Source: Anaerobacillus sp. (GTDB lineage Bacteria; Bacillota; Bacilli; Bacillales_H; Anaerobacillaceae). From it: 5,408 bases of DNA. The DNA is taken from assembly GCA_007120055.1 (NCBI GenBank), contig SKOL01000356.1, positions 1 through 5,408 of the forward strand, read 5' to 3'. Positions 4,706-5,408 of this stretch are shown here, piece by piece. Both the position numbers and the translations under genes were made by a program. Positions within the stretch are counted from its first letter, which is position 1. Each line of letters starts with the position of its first letter. The notes below the pieces were generated by a model. It was not told where the DNA came from, searched no databases, and saw nothing but the letters and a program-made list of their open reading frames with translations.

Positions 4706-5408
4706 ATGGTTGCAGTAGTTTTATTTGTTTCATTTGCTATCTTTTTATTATTAAGTGTCCCAATTGGAATAGCATTAGGGCTTTCATCACTTGTCACAAT
4801 TTTATATTCAGGATCATTACCGTTAGAGTTTTTAGCAAAGGAATTAATTACGTCAGTTGATTCCTTTCCACTAATGGCAGTACCATTCTTTATTTTAGCC
4901 GGTGAAATTATGGGGAAAGGCGGAATCTCTGATCGTCTTTTCAGAGTTGCAAACTCGCTTGTAGGTAATAAAACAGGTGGTTTTGCGATAGCTACAATTA
5001 TTACATGTATGTTTTTTGCAGCAATTTCAGGCTCAGGTCCAGCAACAGTTGCAGCGATCGGTGGGATTATGATCCCAGCAATGGTACGTCAAGGTTATGA
5101 TAAGCGTTTCGCCACTGCAGTTGTTTGTGCGGCAGGATCACTAGGAGTGATTATCCCTCCAAGTATCCCGATGGTTATTTATGGAGTAGTTGGAAGTGTT
5201 TCGATTTCAAGTATGTTTATTGCCGGTATTTTACCAGGTTTATTAGTTGGTTTTGCGTTAATTTTATATGCATACTTTTATTCAAAAAAGATGGGTTACA
5301 CAGGTTTAAATGAGAAGACATCATTAAGTAATATCGCAAAAGCGGTTTGGGATGCCAAATGGGCATTATTAATTCCTGTTATCATTTTAGGTGGTATTTA
5401 TGGTGGGA
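4706..5408 (+). CDS. dctM: TRAP transporter large membrane subunit, DctM family (3' end cut by window)
   Basis: Large transport subunit of the TRAP system, carrying the ligand pathway and ion-binding sites. The frame stays open from ATG 4706 to the window end, giving 234 residues; the family is about 425, so a little over half is present. Seen directly: an N-terminal hydrophobic segment (3-33), the re-entrant-type stretch SFPLMAVPFFILAGEIMGKGGIS (53-75), FFAAISGSGPATVAAIGGIMIPAM (103-126), and AAGSLGVIIPPSIPMVIYG (142-160). These are the most conserved DctM blocks, with the SGSGPAT and PPSIPM signatures. Further membrane segments lie at about 169-192 and 219-232. The start is fixed by AGGGGGGG at 4691-4698, which sits directly after the dctQ stop. 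It is the last visible gene of dctPQM; whether more pathway genes follow is outside the window. Confidence 0.95.
   Translation, partial: MVAVVLFVSFAIFLLLSVPIGIALGLSSLVTILYSGSLPLEFLAKELITSVDSFPLMAVPFFILAGEIMGKGGISDRLFRVANSLVGNKTGGFAIATIITCMFFAAISGSGPATVAAIGGIMIPAMVRQGYDKRFATAVVCAAGSLGVIIPPSIPMVIYGVVGSVSISSMFIAGILPGLLVGFALILYAYFYSKKMGYTGLNEKTSLSNIAKAVWDAKWALLIPVIILGGIYGG

Noticed and set aside
5125..5313. Alternative-frame open frame inside dctM
   Set aside because: It overlaps the conserved DctM core in another frame and lacks a ribosome binding site.

Overview
The window comes from a low-GC Gram-positive bacterium, most likely Bacillaceae. The signs are AT-rich spacers, strong AGGAGG- or AGGGGG-type ribosome binding sites, sigma-A-like promoters, CcpA-type cre sequences, and proteins resembling Bacillus gluconate enzymes. 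A genus cannot be fixed from the sequence. I see no mobile element, CRISPR array, tRNA or rRNA.

Layout: two transcription units diverge from a control region at about 1681-1908. Leftward runs an RpiR/MurR-family regulator (832-1680), followed after 17-18 bases by an FGGY-family gluconokinase gene, gntK (1-813, 3' end cut by the window edge). Rightward runs a short, probably NAD-dependent 6-phosphogluconate dehydrogenase (gnd, 1909-2805). Next comes a 139-base spacer with its own promoter, a perfect cre site and a 26-bp perfect palindrome. After it lies a tripartite TRAP transporter: lipoprotein substrate-binding subunit dctP (2945-4003), small membrane subunit dctQ (4166-4690) and large membrane subunit dctM (4706 to the window end, cut). 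Two strong stem-loops lie between dctP and dctQ.

How the genes fit together (inference): the TRAP system would import gluconate or a related sugar acid, GntK would phosphorylate gluconate to 6-phosphogluconate, and Gnd would oxidise and decarboxylate that to ribulose 5-phosphate. The RpiR-type protein has a sugar-phosphate-binding SIS domain and probably senses a pathway phosphate. Compared with the Bacillus subtilis gntRKPZ operon, an RpiR-type regulator stands in place of GntR, a TRAP transporter in place of GntP, and a short NAD-type enzyme in place of the long GntZ.

The most informative non-coding signals are palindromes built on TGAAAT/ATTTCA half-sites at both rightward promoters, an 11-bp sequence shared by both promoter regions, candidate cre sites at all three promoter regions, and the paired hairpins that may set the ratio of binding protein to membrane subunits. 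All genes belong to known families; no new type of system is evident.
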